Positions 8,223-17,900 of a DNA stretch of 64,000 nucleotides are shown piece after piece. A program made the position numbers and the translations under genes. Position 1 is the first letter of the stretch. The number at the start of each line of letters is the position of its first letter. This DNA comes from UBA961 sp049426725 (lineage in GTDB: Bacteria; Bacteroidota; Ignavibacteria; Kapaibacteriales; UBA961). Location of the stretch: assembly GCA_049426725.1 (NCBI GenBank), contig JBMSYN010000012.1, positions 1-64,000 of the forward strand, written 5' to 3'. The notes below the pieces were generated by a model that saw nothing but the letters and a program-made list of their open reading frames with translations, was not told the origin of the DNA and made no database searches.

Positions 8223-9544
8223 AAGAGAATTGTTTCTCCATAAGTCGAAAGAATAGACTCAAGCACTTCCTTTGATCCAGATGCAGAGATAATGCAATGC
8301 TTTGGATCAAAATACTGTTGTTGAATTTCGAATACCCTATTTCTGTCTGCCTGGGCAATTGTTTCAAACAAATTCTTGTGATAATCTTCCGCGAGCTGGT
8401 TGAACTCAATCATTTTTAGTCTTGAAGAGATTTGCTGATTTGTTTCCATTCCTTGCACCAATGTACCAAGCAAATAATTCATGACCGTTTCACATTCTTC
8501 TTCTTCAAGCATTGTTTCTTGCATTGTTTTCAATTCTTGAAAAATCAGCTGTATGCTATGTTCAGTGACTTCATTCCCAACTTGAGTCTGAATATTATAT
8601 GTATTCGACCCCTTCCTTCCATAACTCTGAGCAAATGCACCATAAGTATAGCCATGCACTTCTCGCAATACATGATTGATATGCGAAGCGAAGTATCCGC
8701 CAAATGCAGTTGAGGCAATGCGAAACAATGGAAAGTCAGGATGATTCATTCCAATTGATGGAAATGCAATATGCAAGGCGGTTTGCACGGCATCGGCTTT
8801 GGGGGCAATGATGCAGAGCATATCATTTGAATAACTAGCCTGTGGAATTGAGAGTGCATCCTCTTTTGGTTTCCAATGTCCGAATTTTTCTTCAAGTGCA
8901 TTCATCATGTGATCGGGTGAACAATTCCCTGATATCGTAAAAAATGCATCGGGAGTTTGCAACATGTTCTGATGAAATGCTTTGCATGTGTCTTGATTGA
9001 TAAGAGCAATGCTAGAAGGGGTGCCAATGCGAGATTTACCATAAGGGTGATGTGAAAACATCCGAGCGCTTGAAGCACGAGCGGCCAAATATTCCGGGTC
9101 AACGGCATATTGTTCATGTTCAGCGATCATCAATTCTTTTTTGAGATGTATTTCATCCTCCGGGAATTGCGAATCGAATAAACATTCGCTCATCAAATCA
9201 AGGATGGAATCTGTGTGAATCGCCAAACCAATTGAAGAGCATTCACATGCATCCCATGAGGCATAGAATCCGAATGAAAGACCCAATCTGTCAATCAACA
9301 TTGAGATGTCTTGAGCCCTTTTCGTGGAAGTACCCGCAATCATGAGTCCTGCAACTGCTCGAGACAAACCACTAATTTGTTCATGCACAGCACCTATTCT
9401 CATCGTAAGCGAGATTGAAATGAGCGGACTACTCGGATCATGCACGAATAATATCTTCATGCCATTGCTGAGAGTGCGTCGCTCAAATGCAGGAAAAATA
9501 AAAAGGGGTTGTTCTTTTGAAATTGGGGGAATTGATCTATCCAT
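8210..9544 (-). CDS. M16-family peptidase homologue, probably non-catalytic
   Basis: This 444-residue protein has the two-domain pitrilysin/M16B fold, with TLSNGMKILFVHDPSSPLIS at the start and the second-domain RVFEIQQQYFDPKHCIISASG at the end. In active M16 enzymes the first domain carries HxxEH; here the equivalent stretch is GLSRAVAGLMIAGT, with no histidine pair. That is the pattern of the non-catalytic partner subunit of M16B heterodimers. No catalytic partner is encoded next to it. There is no signal peptide. The start at 9542-9544 is chosen for its AGGAG site; a longer start at 9586 is less likely. Confidence 0.85.
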   Translation of the reverse strand: MDRSIPPISKEQPLFIFPAFERRTLSNGMKILFVHDPSSPLISISLTMRIGAVHEQISGLSRAVAGLMIAGTSTKRAQDISMLIDRLGLSFGFYASWDACECSSIGLAIHTDSILDLMSECLFDSQFPEDEIHLKKELMIAEHEQYAVDPEYLAARASSARMFSHHPYGKSRIGTPSSIALINQDTCKAFHQNMLQTPDAFFTISGNCSPDHMMNALEEKFGHWKPKEDALSIPQASYSNDMLCIIAPKADAVQTALHIAFPSIGMNHPDFPLFRIASTAFGGYFASHINHVLREVHGYTYGAFAQSYGRKGSNTYNIQTQVGNEVTEHSIQLIFQELKTMQETMLEEEECETVMNYLLGTLVQGMETNQQISSRLKMIEFNQLAEDYHKNLFETIAQADRNRVFEIQQQYFDPKHCIISASGSKEVLESILSTYGETILFQES

Positions 9545-9654
9545 GATTGCTCCTTTCATGCAATCTACGGATTTCATCACAGGCATTTCAAGTATCTTGT
9601 AACATTATGAGGGTAACTTCGTAATTCCCAAATATTTTATGGAGATAGACTAAC

Positions 9655-10230
9655 ATGAAAAGGGCTTATCGCAATACTCAAGACAAAGTGATTGCAGGAG
9701 TGTGTACTGGTCTCGGTGAATATTTTTCCATAGACCCTTTGTTCATTCGAATCATTTTTCTGCTATTATTCTTCGAACCACCATTTGCCGTGATTGGATA
9801 TCTGGCACTGTGGATTGCCTTGCCAAAAAAACCACTGGATTTACCCAATATCACATTTGAAGAATTCCCGAATGCATCAAATGAAACAGCTCAGCAAGCG
9901 AATCCATCATTTGAACATAGAGCAGAAGAATTTGCCAAAGAAGCTGAGAAGATTGGAACAGAAGTTGGAAATAAGATAGAATCCATTGCCAAAGAATTTG
10001 AGGAATCATTTAAAAACAAGCAGCAAAATAAAAAGATCAATATTGAAATCAATGTTGAGAAATCCGGAAAGAAAAGTAAAGCATTTGCAATCATACTGAT
10101 TTCCTTGGGTGCATTATTCCTTGCACATAATTTTATACCAGACATGGATTTTGAAAAATATTGGCCATTGATTTTGATTGGAATCGGTATTTCTATTCTT
10201 TTCTCAGGTAAAAAGGAGAAGTCATCATGA
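9655..10230 (+). CDS. PspC-domain membrane protein
   Basis: This 191-residue protein begins with a PspC domain (residues 1-60; KVIAGVCTGLGEYFSIDP then a hydrophobic helix), found in phage-shock and envelope-stress proteins. A charged, Lys/Glu-rich stretch (about 85-140) follows. The C-terminal hydrophobic pair (KAFAIILISLGALFLAHN and YWPLILIGIGISIL) is of the LiaI/LiaF transmembrane type. A GGAGA site precedes the ATG. Its stop overlaps the next gene's ATG (ATGA), so the two form a translationally coupled pair, likely sensing or shielding membrane damage. Confidence 0.88.
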   Translation: MKRAYRNTQDKVIAGVCTGLGEYFSIDPLFIRIIFLLLFFEPPFAVIGYLALWIALPKKPLDLPNITFEEFPNASNETAQQANPSFEHRAEEFAKEAEKIGTEVGNKIESIAKEFEESFKNKQQNKKINIEINVEKSGKKSKAFAIILISLGALFLAHNFIPDMDFEKYWPLILIGIGISILFSGKKEKSS

Positions 10231-11267
10231 AAGGTGCAAAGTTTCTATTTGGATTCTTCTTCATTTCATTGGGATTATTAACGTTTATCGATAATTTCAA
10301 TCACATTCATGGCACAGAAGAATTATGGCGTTTGTGGCCGGTCATTCTTATCCTATTGGGTGTCGCATCATTGATAAATTATGACAAACTAAAAAATACC
10401 ATGATGGCCGGCATAGGGATAATATCTGCTTTGACAATCTTTTCATCTATGCAAGATGCACCTGTTTATGTTGCTGATTATCACAATGAAAAAGCGTATT
10501 CAACAACTGACACAACATTGATAACATTCGATTCAACACTTAGTGATACAACATTCTTATCAATTGGGGCCGGTGTCATGAATATCAATCTCATGGCATC
10601 AGATGATACTTCTTTGATGATGATTTCATCGCAAAACGAATTCTTCCAAAGAGATGATGAGGATTCTCAGACTGAATCTCTTTTTTCGATTGACAAAATC
10701 ATTAAGAATGGAACAATGCATCTAGATGTTGACATGGGCGGAAACATCAAGGTGTTCAGAAATAACAAATTGAAAAAGGCGGATTTTCGCTTAAATAAGA
10801 AACCAATTTGGAATATTGCATTGGCAGGTGGAGTCAACTCTTTCAATGCGGATGTGTCGAAACTCAGAATTTCGAATTTTTCTTTTGATATTGGTGTAAG
10901 TGACATTTCATTAAAGCTTGGGGATTTGATTGACTCCTCGCATGTGGAAGTCAACGGTGGTGCCGTTACAAAGTTTCACATTGAGATACCGGAAGGTGTC
11001 GGTTGTAAAATTGATCATGAATCTGTATTGACAAAACATAATTTCCCGGGTTTCATTCAAAAGGATGATCTATCATATGAAACTCCGAATTATCAATCAT
11101 CAAGAAAGAAAATCACCATCAATTTAGAAACCGGTATCAGCTCAATCATGGTGAAAACATATAAGCAAAATCCTCCCATATCACCCTCAAATCAAAAGGA
11201 TGAAAAAACTGATACATTGCTTAAGAAGCTAGACATAAAGCCAAATAAACAATCAAAACAATTGTGA
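10227..11267 (+). CDS. LiaF-like envelope-stress membrane protein
   Basis: This 346-residue protein starts with two or three membrane segments of the LiaI/LiaF type (LWRLWPVILILLGVASLI), followed by a large extracytoplasmic part rich in beta-strands (about residues 90-310). That part resembles the bactofilin-like or toast-rack domains found in these proteins (repeats of INLMASDD..., FNADVSKLRISNFSFDIG). It is coupled to the preceding PspC gene through an ATGA overlap and followed directly by a strong terminator. The role in cell-envelope stress is inferred from the domain pairing. Confidence 0.78.
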   Translation: MKGAKFLFGFFFISLGLLTFIDNFNHIHGTEELWRLWPVILILLGVASLINYDKLKNTMMAGIGIISALTIFSSMQDAPVYVADYHNEKAYSTTDTTLITFDSTLSDTTFLSIGAGVMNINLMASDDTSLMMISSQNEFFQRDDEDSQTESLFSIDKIIKNGTMHLDVDMGGNIKVFRNNKLKKADFRLNKKPIWNIALAGGVNSFNADVSKLRISNFSFDIGVSDISLKLGDLIDSSHVEVNGGAVTKFHIEIPEGVGCKIDHESVLTKHNFPGFIQKDDLSYETPNYQSSRKKITINLETGISSIMVKTYKQNPPISPSNQKDEKTDTLLKKLDIKPNKQSKQL

Positions 11268-11272
11268 CATAT

Positions 11273-11305
11273 AAACTCCGACATGATTTGTCGGAGTTTT
11301 TTTTT
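11273..11305 (+). terminator. Intrinsic terminator after the PspC/LiaF pair
   Basis: A perfect 11-base stem (AAACTCCGACA with TGTCGGAGTTT) closes on a five-base loop and runs into nine T. It ends the PspC/LiaF operon and isolates the yifB-like gene downstream. Confidence 0.93.
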
Positions 11306-11350
11306 GCTTGTCCATTTTCTAAGTTGCGCATGAATTTTCCAGGGGACATC

Positions 11351-12892
11351 ATGTACGCTTCATTATTTTCTGCTTCTGTTTTTGGGATTGGAGCATTTCG
11401 TGTTCATATAGAAACGCATCTTGAAAATGCCGTTCCCATGTTTCTTATGGTAGGTCTTCCGGATTCTGCTGTGCGTGAGTCAAAAGAGCGAGTATCAGCC
11501 GCAATAAAAAATTCCAATCTTCCCTTTCCTTTGAAACGCATTACTGTGAATCTTGCTCCGGCAGATATTCGTAAGGAAGGAAGCGGTTTTGATTTACCGA
11601 TTGCACTTGGAATTATATCGGCTATGGGATATTTGGAGCATGAGAAATTAGAAAATGCTTTGTTTATTGGGGAACTTGCTTTGGATGGCGAACTCAGACC
11701 AATTCACGGTGCATTGTCGATCGCATTGATGGCAAAAGAAGAGCAGATACAGCGCATTTATCTCCCAAAGGAAAATGCTGAGGAAGCAGGTCTTGTGCAA
11801 GGGATTGACATCATACCATTGCTATCCCTTCAAGAAGCAATTGCTGTTCTGAATAATGAGATTTCCATTGAACCCCATCAGTCTTCCATTGATGGATTAT
11901 TTCACCAAAAGCAAGATCGTGGAATTGATTTATCTGATATCAAGGGGCAAGAACAAGTAAAGCGTGCGATGGAAGTATCTGCTGCCGGCGGGCATAATTT
12001 GATTATGGTTGGTCCGCCTGGAAGTGGGAAAACTATGATAGCAAAAAGATTACCTGGCATTTTACCACCAATGACAATGGAAGAGGCATTGGAGACTACA
12101 AAAATTCATTCTGTTGCAGGGCAATTACCCAAAGGAGTTCCGCTTGTTACGATGCGGCCATTTAGAAGTCCACATCATACCATTTCCGATGCAGCGCTTG
12201 TGGGTGGTGGAATGGGCGTCATTAAAGCCGGTGAGATATCTTTGGCTCATCATGGTGTTTTATTCCTTGATGAATTACCGGAATTTGCAAGAAATGTATT
12301 GGAAGTACTTAGACAACCACTCGAGGATAGATCAATATCTATATCTCGAACAAAAATGAGTGTGGAATATCCTGCGAATTTTATGCTTCTTTGTTCCATG
12401 AATCCTTGTCCATGCGGACATTTTGGGAATCCCCATCAGCAATGTACATGCAGCACTCAGCAGATTCAGCGATATATGGGAAGAATTTCCGGTCCATTGC
12501 TTGATCGTATTGATATTCATGTTGATGTACCGGCAGTGCGCTATCGAGATATCTCTGATGCAAGAAAAGGTGAGTCAACAGAAGTTGTGAGAGAGCGTGT
12601 GATTCATGCGAGAGAAAAACAAAGAATGCGATTTTCAGAGCGAAAGGATCTATTCAAAAATGCAGACATGTTAAGTGCAGACATCCGACATTGGTGCTCG
12701 CTGAATGATGCATCATCGGAATTGTTAAATAAGGCAATGAATTCTTTGGGTCTATCAGCGAGAGCTTATGACAGAATATTGAAAGTATCCAGAACCATTG
12801 CAGATCTCGCTGATTCTGTGGATATACAAGTTGAGCATGTGAGTGAAGCTGTGCAATATCGAAGCTTGGACAGACAATTCTGGAATGGTTGA
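11351..12892 (+). CDS. YifB/ComM-family Mg-chelatase-like AAA ATPase
   Basis: This 513-residue protein has an N-terminal Lon-protease-like domain (residues 1-170), a central AAA+ module with Walker A GPPGSGKT and Walker B LFLDELPEF, a zinc-ribbon-like insert with cysteines around CSMNPCPCGHFGNPHQQCTC, and a C-terminal Mg-chelatase domain. ComM homologues are helicases that extend recombination branches during natural transformation. The ATG at 11351 gives the family start MYASLFSASVFGIGAF; an earlier in-frame codon would read through the preceding terminator. The gene ends one base from the convergent OmpA gene. Confidence 0.93.
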   Translation: MYASLFSASVFGIGAFRVHIETHLENAVPMFLMVGLPDSAVRESKERVSAAIKNSNLPFPLKRITVNLAPADIRKEGSGFDLPIALGIISAMGYLEHEKLENALFIGELALDGELRPIHGALSIALMAKEEQIQRIYLPKENAEEAGLVQGIDIIPLLSLQEAIAVLNNEISIEPHQSSIDGLFHQKQDRGIDLSDIKGQEQVKRAMEVSAAGGHNLIMVGPPGSGKTMIAKRLPGILPPMTMEEALETTKIHSVAGQLPKGVPLVTMRPFRSPHHTISDAALVGGGMGVIKAGEISLAHHGVLFLDELPEFARNVLEVLRQPLEDRSISISRTKMSVEYPANFMLLCSMNPCPCGHFGNPHQQCTCSTQQIQRYMGRISGPLLDRIDIHVDVPAVRYRDISDARKGESTEVVRERVIHAREKQRMRFSERKDLFKNADMLSADIRHWCSLNDASSELLNKAMNSLGLSARAYDRILKVSRTIADLADSVDIQVEHVSEAVQYRSLDRQFWNG

Positions 12893-12893
12893 A

Positions 12894-14921
12894 TCAATTG
12901 TCAATTTTGGTATCAACAATCACATCAACCGTTCTTGTATACAATCTTCCCTCGGGATAGCGATCATCATATAAAGCACTATTTCCTTTTCCAAGTACAG
13001 TGGCTCTTTGTTTGACTTGCAATGCATTCGCTGTGGCATCGGCTCTGCCTTGAGCAAGACGTTGATTTGCATCTGCATCACCCAAGCGATCGGTGAAACC
13101 GGTTATGGAAATAGTTGAGGTGGGTTTGACAAAACCTTTGATGAAATCAATTATTTGCGCATTTGCTTCTGTTATCTCACTGGAACGAACATCAAATAAC
13201 ACAAGTGAAAATGTATTTACCTCGCGATCTTGAACGCGATTGATTTTCTTTTTATGCAAAGTGATTTGCTCAATTGGAATCACTCCTTCAATTTCAGCGG
13301 AATCTTGCAGAGGTGTTTTGGCTTTGAATCTAAACATGATTGATGAATCATTGACCAATTCTTCACTCATTTCTTCGGCAATATGCCAATCAATGAATGG
13401 TGGCACCTTCTCTTCGCCAGTAAACCTTCTCAATTCTTTATTCTTTTGTCCGGCAGTCAATTGCCATACATCAACAGTATCAACCTCAATCTCCGGTCTG
13501 AATCGAACAATCGGCGGATTCATAGTGCGAATCGTATCAAGCGTAATGATTGGAGAAATGATATATGGTTCATTCGTTGTTATCTCCACTCTTCGATTCT
13601 CTTGAGCTCCCATCACTGTTTGCGTATTCGCCGATTTTTCAGGTAGATTTCTGTTTTTGAGGAGAATCCTTTCATCTCCAATCTTCCAAACACTGGACAA
13701 ATATGTTTTTACCGATTCCGCACGTCTCAATGACAATGCTTTATCTCCTTTTTCTTTTTGAATATCTGCATTGCATCCTGTGAGTGTTATTGTGGAATTT
13801 GGTTTTTCTGTCATGCGTTTTCCGATGATGTTCAGAATATGCAAATACGTTTCAACATGATTTGGAGTATGGATAAAGTCTATGTCGAAAAGAGGTGTAT
13901 CTTCAGATGCAAGTCGAGCATATCGTTGTGGTATCTGATCTTCGCCTTCTTCAAAGAACACAAAATTCAGAAGTGGTGTCATGGTAAGTGATGAATATTC
14001 TTGAATGATGATATTGACGATATTCTCTTCTTTGGACTGTTCATTTACACTATATGCGGCAAGTTTTGCATTGAGTCTGCGAGGAGCAAACGGTTTGATT
14101 GTATCAATCTCTATTGTTGGTAGAGGAGTTATCGGAATTTCCATCAACCGTGCAGGACTTATTGATGTATAAGCCAGCATGATGCCTGCTCGCAATGCAT
14201 TCAATGAAAGTGATTCATTAGTATTTGCAAATTCTATTGGTTGATTGAGTAAATGAATGTATGAGATCTCCGGAATCAATGAGATTGATTCGCTCAATGT
14301 AAAATCATAGAATATCCCAATTGAAGGACCATATATGAATGAGGTTGGTGAAAATATGCTCGTTTTTTCATTGCGAATTGTACTCTTTGTGTCTGAAAAC
14401 ACAAGACCTTTAGGGTAAATCAATTCTTCTTTTCCATTTCCTTCTGCTTCGGATTGCAAACGCATGGTAAATCCTCCGCGAATCCCCAATCCTGCATCCA
14501 AGGGTTTCCAAGTGATGGATGGTGTGATGCTTATTGAAGGAATGCTGAATGACATTGTGAATTGAGATTGTGCTTCAACGATGTCATAACCCGAGCCATT
14601 GAAAGACAATGCATTACCAATGATATTGACAGCTGAAAACTCAGCGTGAGATTTCACATAATCAACTGAAATATCCATTCCAACTGATGTATTCATTGCA
14701 TATCGAATTGATGCTCCAAAGAATGGATCATATAATGATGAGCTTCCATCAAACCCTTTGCAACAATTTTCAAGTCCTGGCAGAGCTTGGAAAACTCCAT
14801 TGCTTTGAGTTCTTTGCATTCCACCAAATAGTCCATAGGACCAAGGAGAGCGATCAATTTGAGCAAAAGATGCAGCATTGAAGAAACACATCAATGCAAG
14901 GAAATTCAAAATCCTATTCAT
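12894..14921 (-). CDS. OmpA-family outer-membrane protein with two OmpA-like regions
   Basis: This 675-residue protein has a signal peptide (cleavage near residue 20, SFA-Q). Residues 20-260 are a beta-barrel-like part with alternating aromatic strands. The C-terminal OmpA domain (about 555-675) has the peptidoglycan-binding pattern around ITGFTDRLGDADANQRLAQGRA. A second, more diverged OmpA-like block occurs around 365-450 (TLTGCNADIQKEKGDKALSLRRAESV). The duplication is unusual. It lies 9 bases downstream of the giant lectin gene on the same strand, suggesting joint expression and an envelope-anchoring role. An AGGAA site precedes the ATG. Confidence 0.88.
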   Translation of the reverse strand: MNRILNFLALMCFFNAASFAQIDRSPWSYGLFGGMQRTQSNGVFQALPGLENCCKGFDGSSSLYDPFFGASIRYAMNTSVGMDISVDYVKSHAEFSAVNIIGNALSFNGSGYDIVEAQSQFTMSFSIPSISITPSITWKPLDAGLGIRGGFTMRLQSEAEGNGKEELIYPKGLVFSDTKSTIRNEKTSIFSPTSFIYGPSIGIFYDFTLSESISLIPEISYIHLLNQPIEFANTNESLSLNALRAGIMLAYTSISPARLMEIPITPLPTIEIDTIKPFAPRRLNAKLAAYSVNEQSKEENIVNIIIQEYSSLTMTPLLNFVFFEEGEDQIPQRYARLASEDTPLFDIDFIHTPNHVETYLHILNIIGKRMTEKPNSTITLTGCNADIQKEKGDKALSLRRAESVKTYLSSVWKIGDERILLKNRNLPEKSANTQTVMGAQENRRVEITTNEPYIISPIITLDTIRTMNPPIVRFRPEIEVDTVDVWQLTAGQKNKELRRFTGEEKVPPFIDWHIAEEMSEELVNDSSIMFRFKAKTPLQDSAEIEGVIPIEQITLHKKKINRVQDREVNTFSLVLFDVRSSEITEANAQIIDFIKGFVKPTSTISITGFTDRLGDADANQRLAQGRADATANALQVKQRATVLGKGNSALYDDRYPEGRLYTRTVDVIVDTKIDN

Positions 14922-14930
14922 GATCTATTC

Positions 14931-17900
14931 CTATCGAATGATGATGCATTGTTGTGAATCTCTACCATATCGCGATTGCAGTATAAGTCTGTACATTCCT
15001 GCCGGAAAATCGGAATCAAAAACAAATGTTGCATGTTCGGGCATTGACATGTTTTGGGTTTGTTCATTCCATATCTTCATATCGACAATTGACCCTTTTG
15101 CATCAAACAATGTGAGTGTGACTTCTTCACCATGAAATCGAATTGCATGTGCTGTGAATATGTCTTGAGCAGGAATAGGTTGTATGGACTGGAGGAATGG
15201 CATGCCCGAGAAATCGAACATGCGAATCGAAGAATCAGACAATCTACAGAGTGAATCCAATTCAAAAACTCCATTTGCCGTATTCGATGTCAATCGAGAG
15301 CATGCCCAATTCAATGAATCGACTTTGATGATTGTTTTTCCTGGATCACCCATGATTGCAGCACCGGTAATCATAAGTAATGTATCACCCGATTGAAATG
15401 CAGGTGGATTGTCAATGATGATTTGAAGTGTTCGCAATCTTCCATTCACACTATTCTTTACTATTCTACCACGACTGATTGTTGGATTTGGATCAAAGAC
15501 CCATGGATCATAGTGCACTTGCAATGCAATAGATTGAGGAGGACAAGCAAGTGATACTGGATAGCGTTCAATCACAACTGGAATATTTGCTTTCTTTTCA
15601 AGCGGATGCGCTTTTGTATACGGTATCGTGAGCATGACAGGATATACTGCATTATCATATTCAACCGAAACGCCTTTTGTAACCGAGCATCCATTCGCAT
15701 CGATTGCAGTAAGCACATATTCTCTGCTTCTTGTGGTAATGCAGATGGTTTTTGCAATTGTACTGTCTTGTAATTCAAGAGGTTTCAAACCATCAAGATC
15801 GCGCCATTCATATACATATGAAGGTTTTCCTCCATTTGCTTCACCTCCGATGATGACAGAATCACATGGACAAACAAAAACGCGATCGGGGAATGACAAA
15901 TCAGGTCCATTCACCTTGACTGTTTTTTGTACTGAAATTGAACATCCTGCTGAATCCGTCAATGTTGATCCAAGCACAAAGTCTTTATCAAAACCAGCAA
16001 TCGTAAATATTGTGTCAGAATTTTGAATCGGCAAATTGTCAATTGTCCAATCTACTTTATATGGTGGCGTGCCACCTGAAGTCTGTAAAGTTGCTGTGAT
16101 CGACCCACCTTTGCACATCAGCGAATCAACATTCATATTCAATTTCAATTGTGGTCGAACATTGATCACCATGAATGCAGTCGTGGATTTTCCTCCATCA
16201 TCGGTAACTGTCAAAGAATACACAGTTGAGGTATCCGGTGAGAAGCGTGGATTATACACTGTTGGATTGTCAACTCCTGCAGTGGGACTCCACTGATACG
16301 TGAATGGTGCTTTACCACATGTTGCTTCTTCTCCGCGCGGTGGAGTAACATCCCCATAACAAATGGTTGTATCTGATGCAGGTCGTGGATTCGGCACGGG
16401 TTCAACACAGACAGAAATTGTATCCATTGCAGAACAACCTCTCGCATCCGTCACTATAACGCTGTACAATGTACTCAACAATGGATTTACGGTAATTGTT
16501 GAACTTGATGTTTTCAATCCAATCGGAATCCATTCATAGGAATATGGAGGTGTACCGCTTGTGACATTAACTTTGAAACCGACACTGTCTCCACGGCAAA
16601 TACAATACGAATTGCTATACAATCTATCTATCTTGAGTGACATCGATTTTTCAGTTTCGAACACTACTGTATCCATTCCCATGCATCCTGAAGAAGTATA
16701 TGCTGTCAATGTATATGTCATGGAAAATGTGCTATCCGGAAACGTCACCAAAGGTCGTGCATCATAGGGATTATCTAAAAATGTGGAAGGCGTCCACTCA
16801 TATCGCAATGTATCGCTTGGATCAGCAATGACTGTTGGTGTAAAGCGGAATGGAGCGACGGGACTACAAATGTATTGAGATCTTCCTGCATCGACTTTAG
16901 GGCATGGATTCAATGTATAGAAAACAGTATCGCTTCTTGATACATTTTGTCCATCCGTAACAGTCAACACATAACCATATGTCTTTTTCATTGTGGGATT
17001 TTCATTCACTTTAACTGTCACCGGAACTGAGTTCAATGCACTGAGTGCAGAGAGCGGAGCATTATTGAGAGCAGACCACCGATATGTAAAGGGAATGACA
17101 CCACATCGTGCTGCAATTCCGATTTCTCCTCCTTTTTGATCGCATACACATTCCGTGATGTCTTGTCCTGCATTTGCATCCGGTATCAATCGAACATCAA
17201 CGAATATTGTGTCCATACTAAAGCAATCATTTGAGTCCGTGACCATCAATTCATAATTACCGGGCATTGTTGGATGTATGAGTGCTTTTGCCTGATTTTG
17301 GTTCACGATATTTGCATTGCCGGGGGTCAATCTTCTCCATTGATATCGAAATGGCGGTGTTCCACCTTTGACTGATGCATTATTTCCAATTTCAATTGTA
17401 TCTCCGATGCACAATACTCGAGCATCACTTCCTGCATTGAGAATTGGTGAGTCTGCAATGCGAATTGAATATGTATATGTTGCCGTACAGCCAAGTTCAT
17501 CTTTTACATTCACGGAATATGTATGAATACCGGGATCAGATCTCTTTACGGTGAGTGTCGAGGAAAAAACAGAACCAATCACCCCATCCATTGGTGTCCA
17601 GCTATAAGTCAATGAACCGGAACTGCTGTTGACATTTGGGGTAATCCTGATCACATCTCCTTTGCAACCAAGAATCATGGATTGCGGTTGGATTACGGGT
17701 AATGCCCGAACGGTCAATGTCATTGTGTCGCGCTTTTCACATCCAAGAGCATCTCTAACCCACACTGAAAATCTATATTGTCCGGGGTTCAATGGTTTTG
17801 GGTTGATTATTGCAGTATCTCTATTTCCATCGATGGTATTGCCATCAAGTGAAGACCACAAATATGTTAGGGCTCCTTGCGCGCCTTGCACCGAAACAGG

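Noticed and set aside
9614..9621. Promoter for the PspC gene (TAACTTCG)
   Set aside because: The nearest TTG lies only 14 bases upstream, too short for this promoter class.
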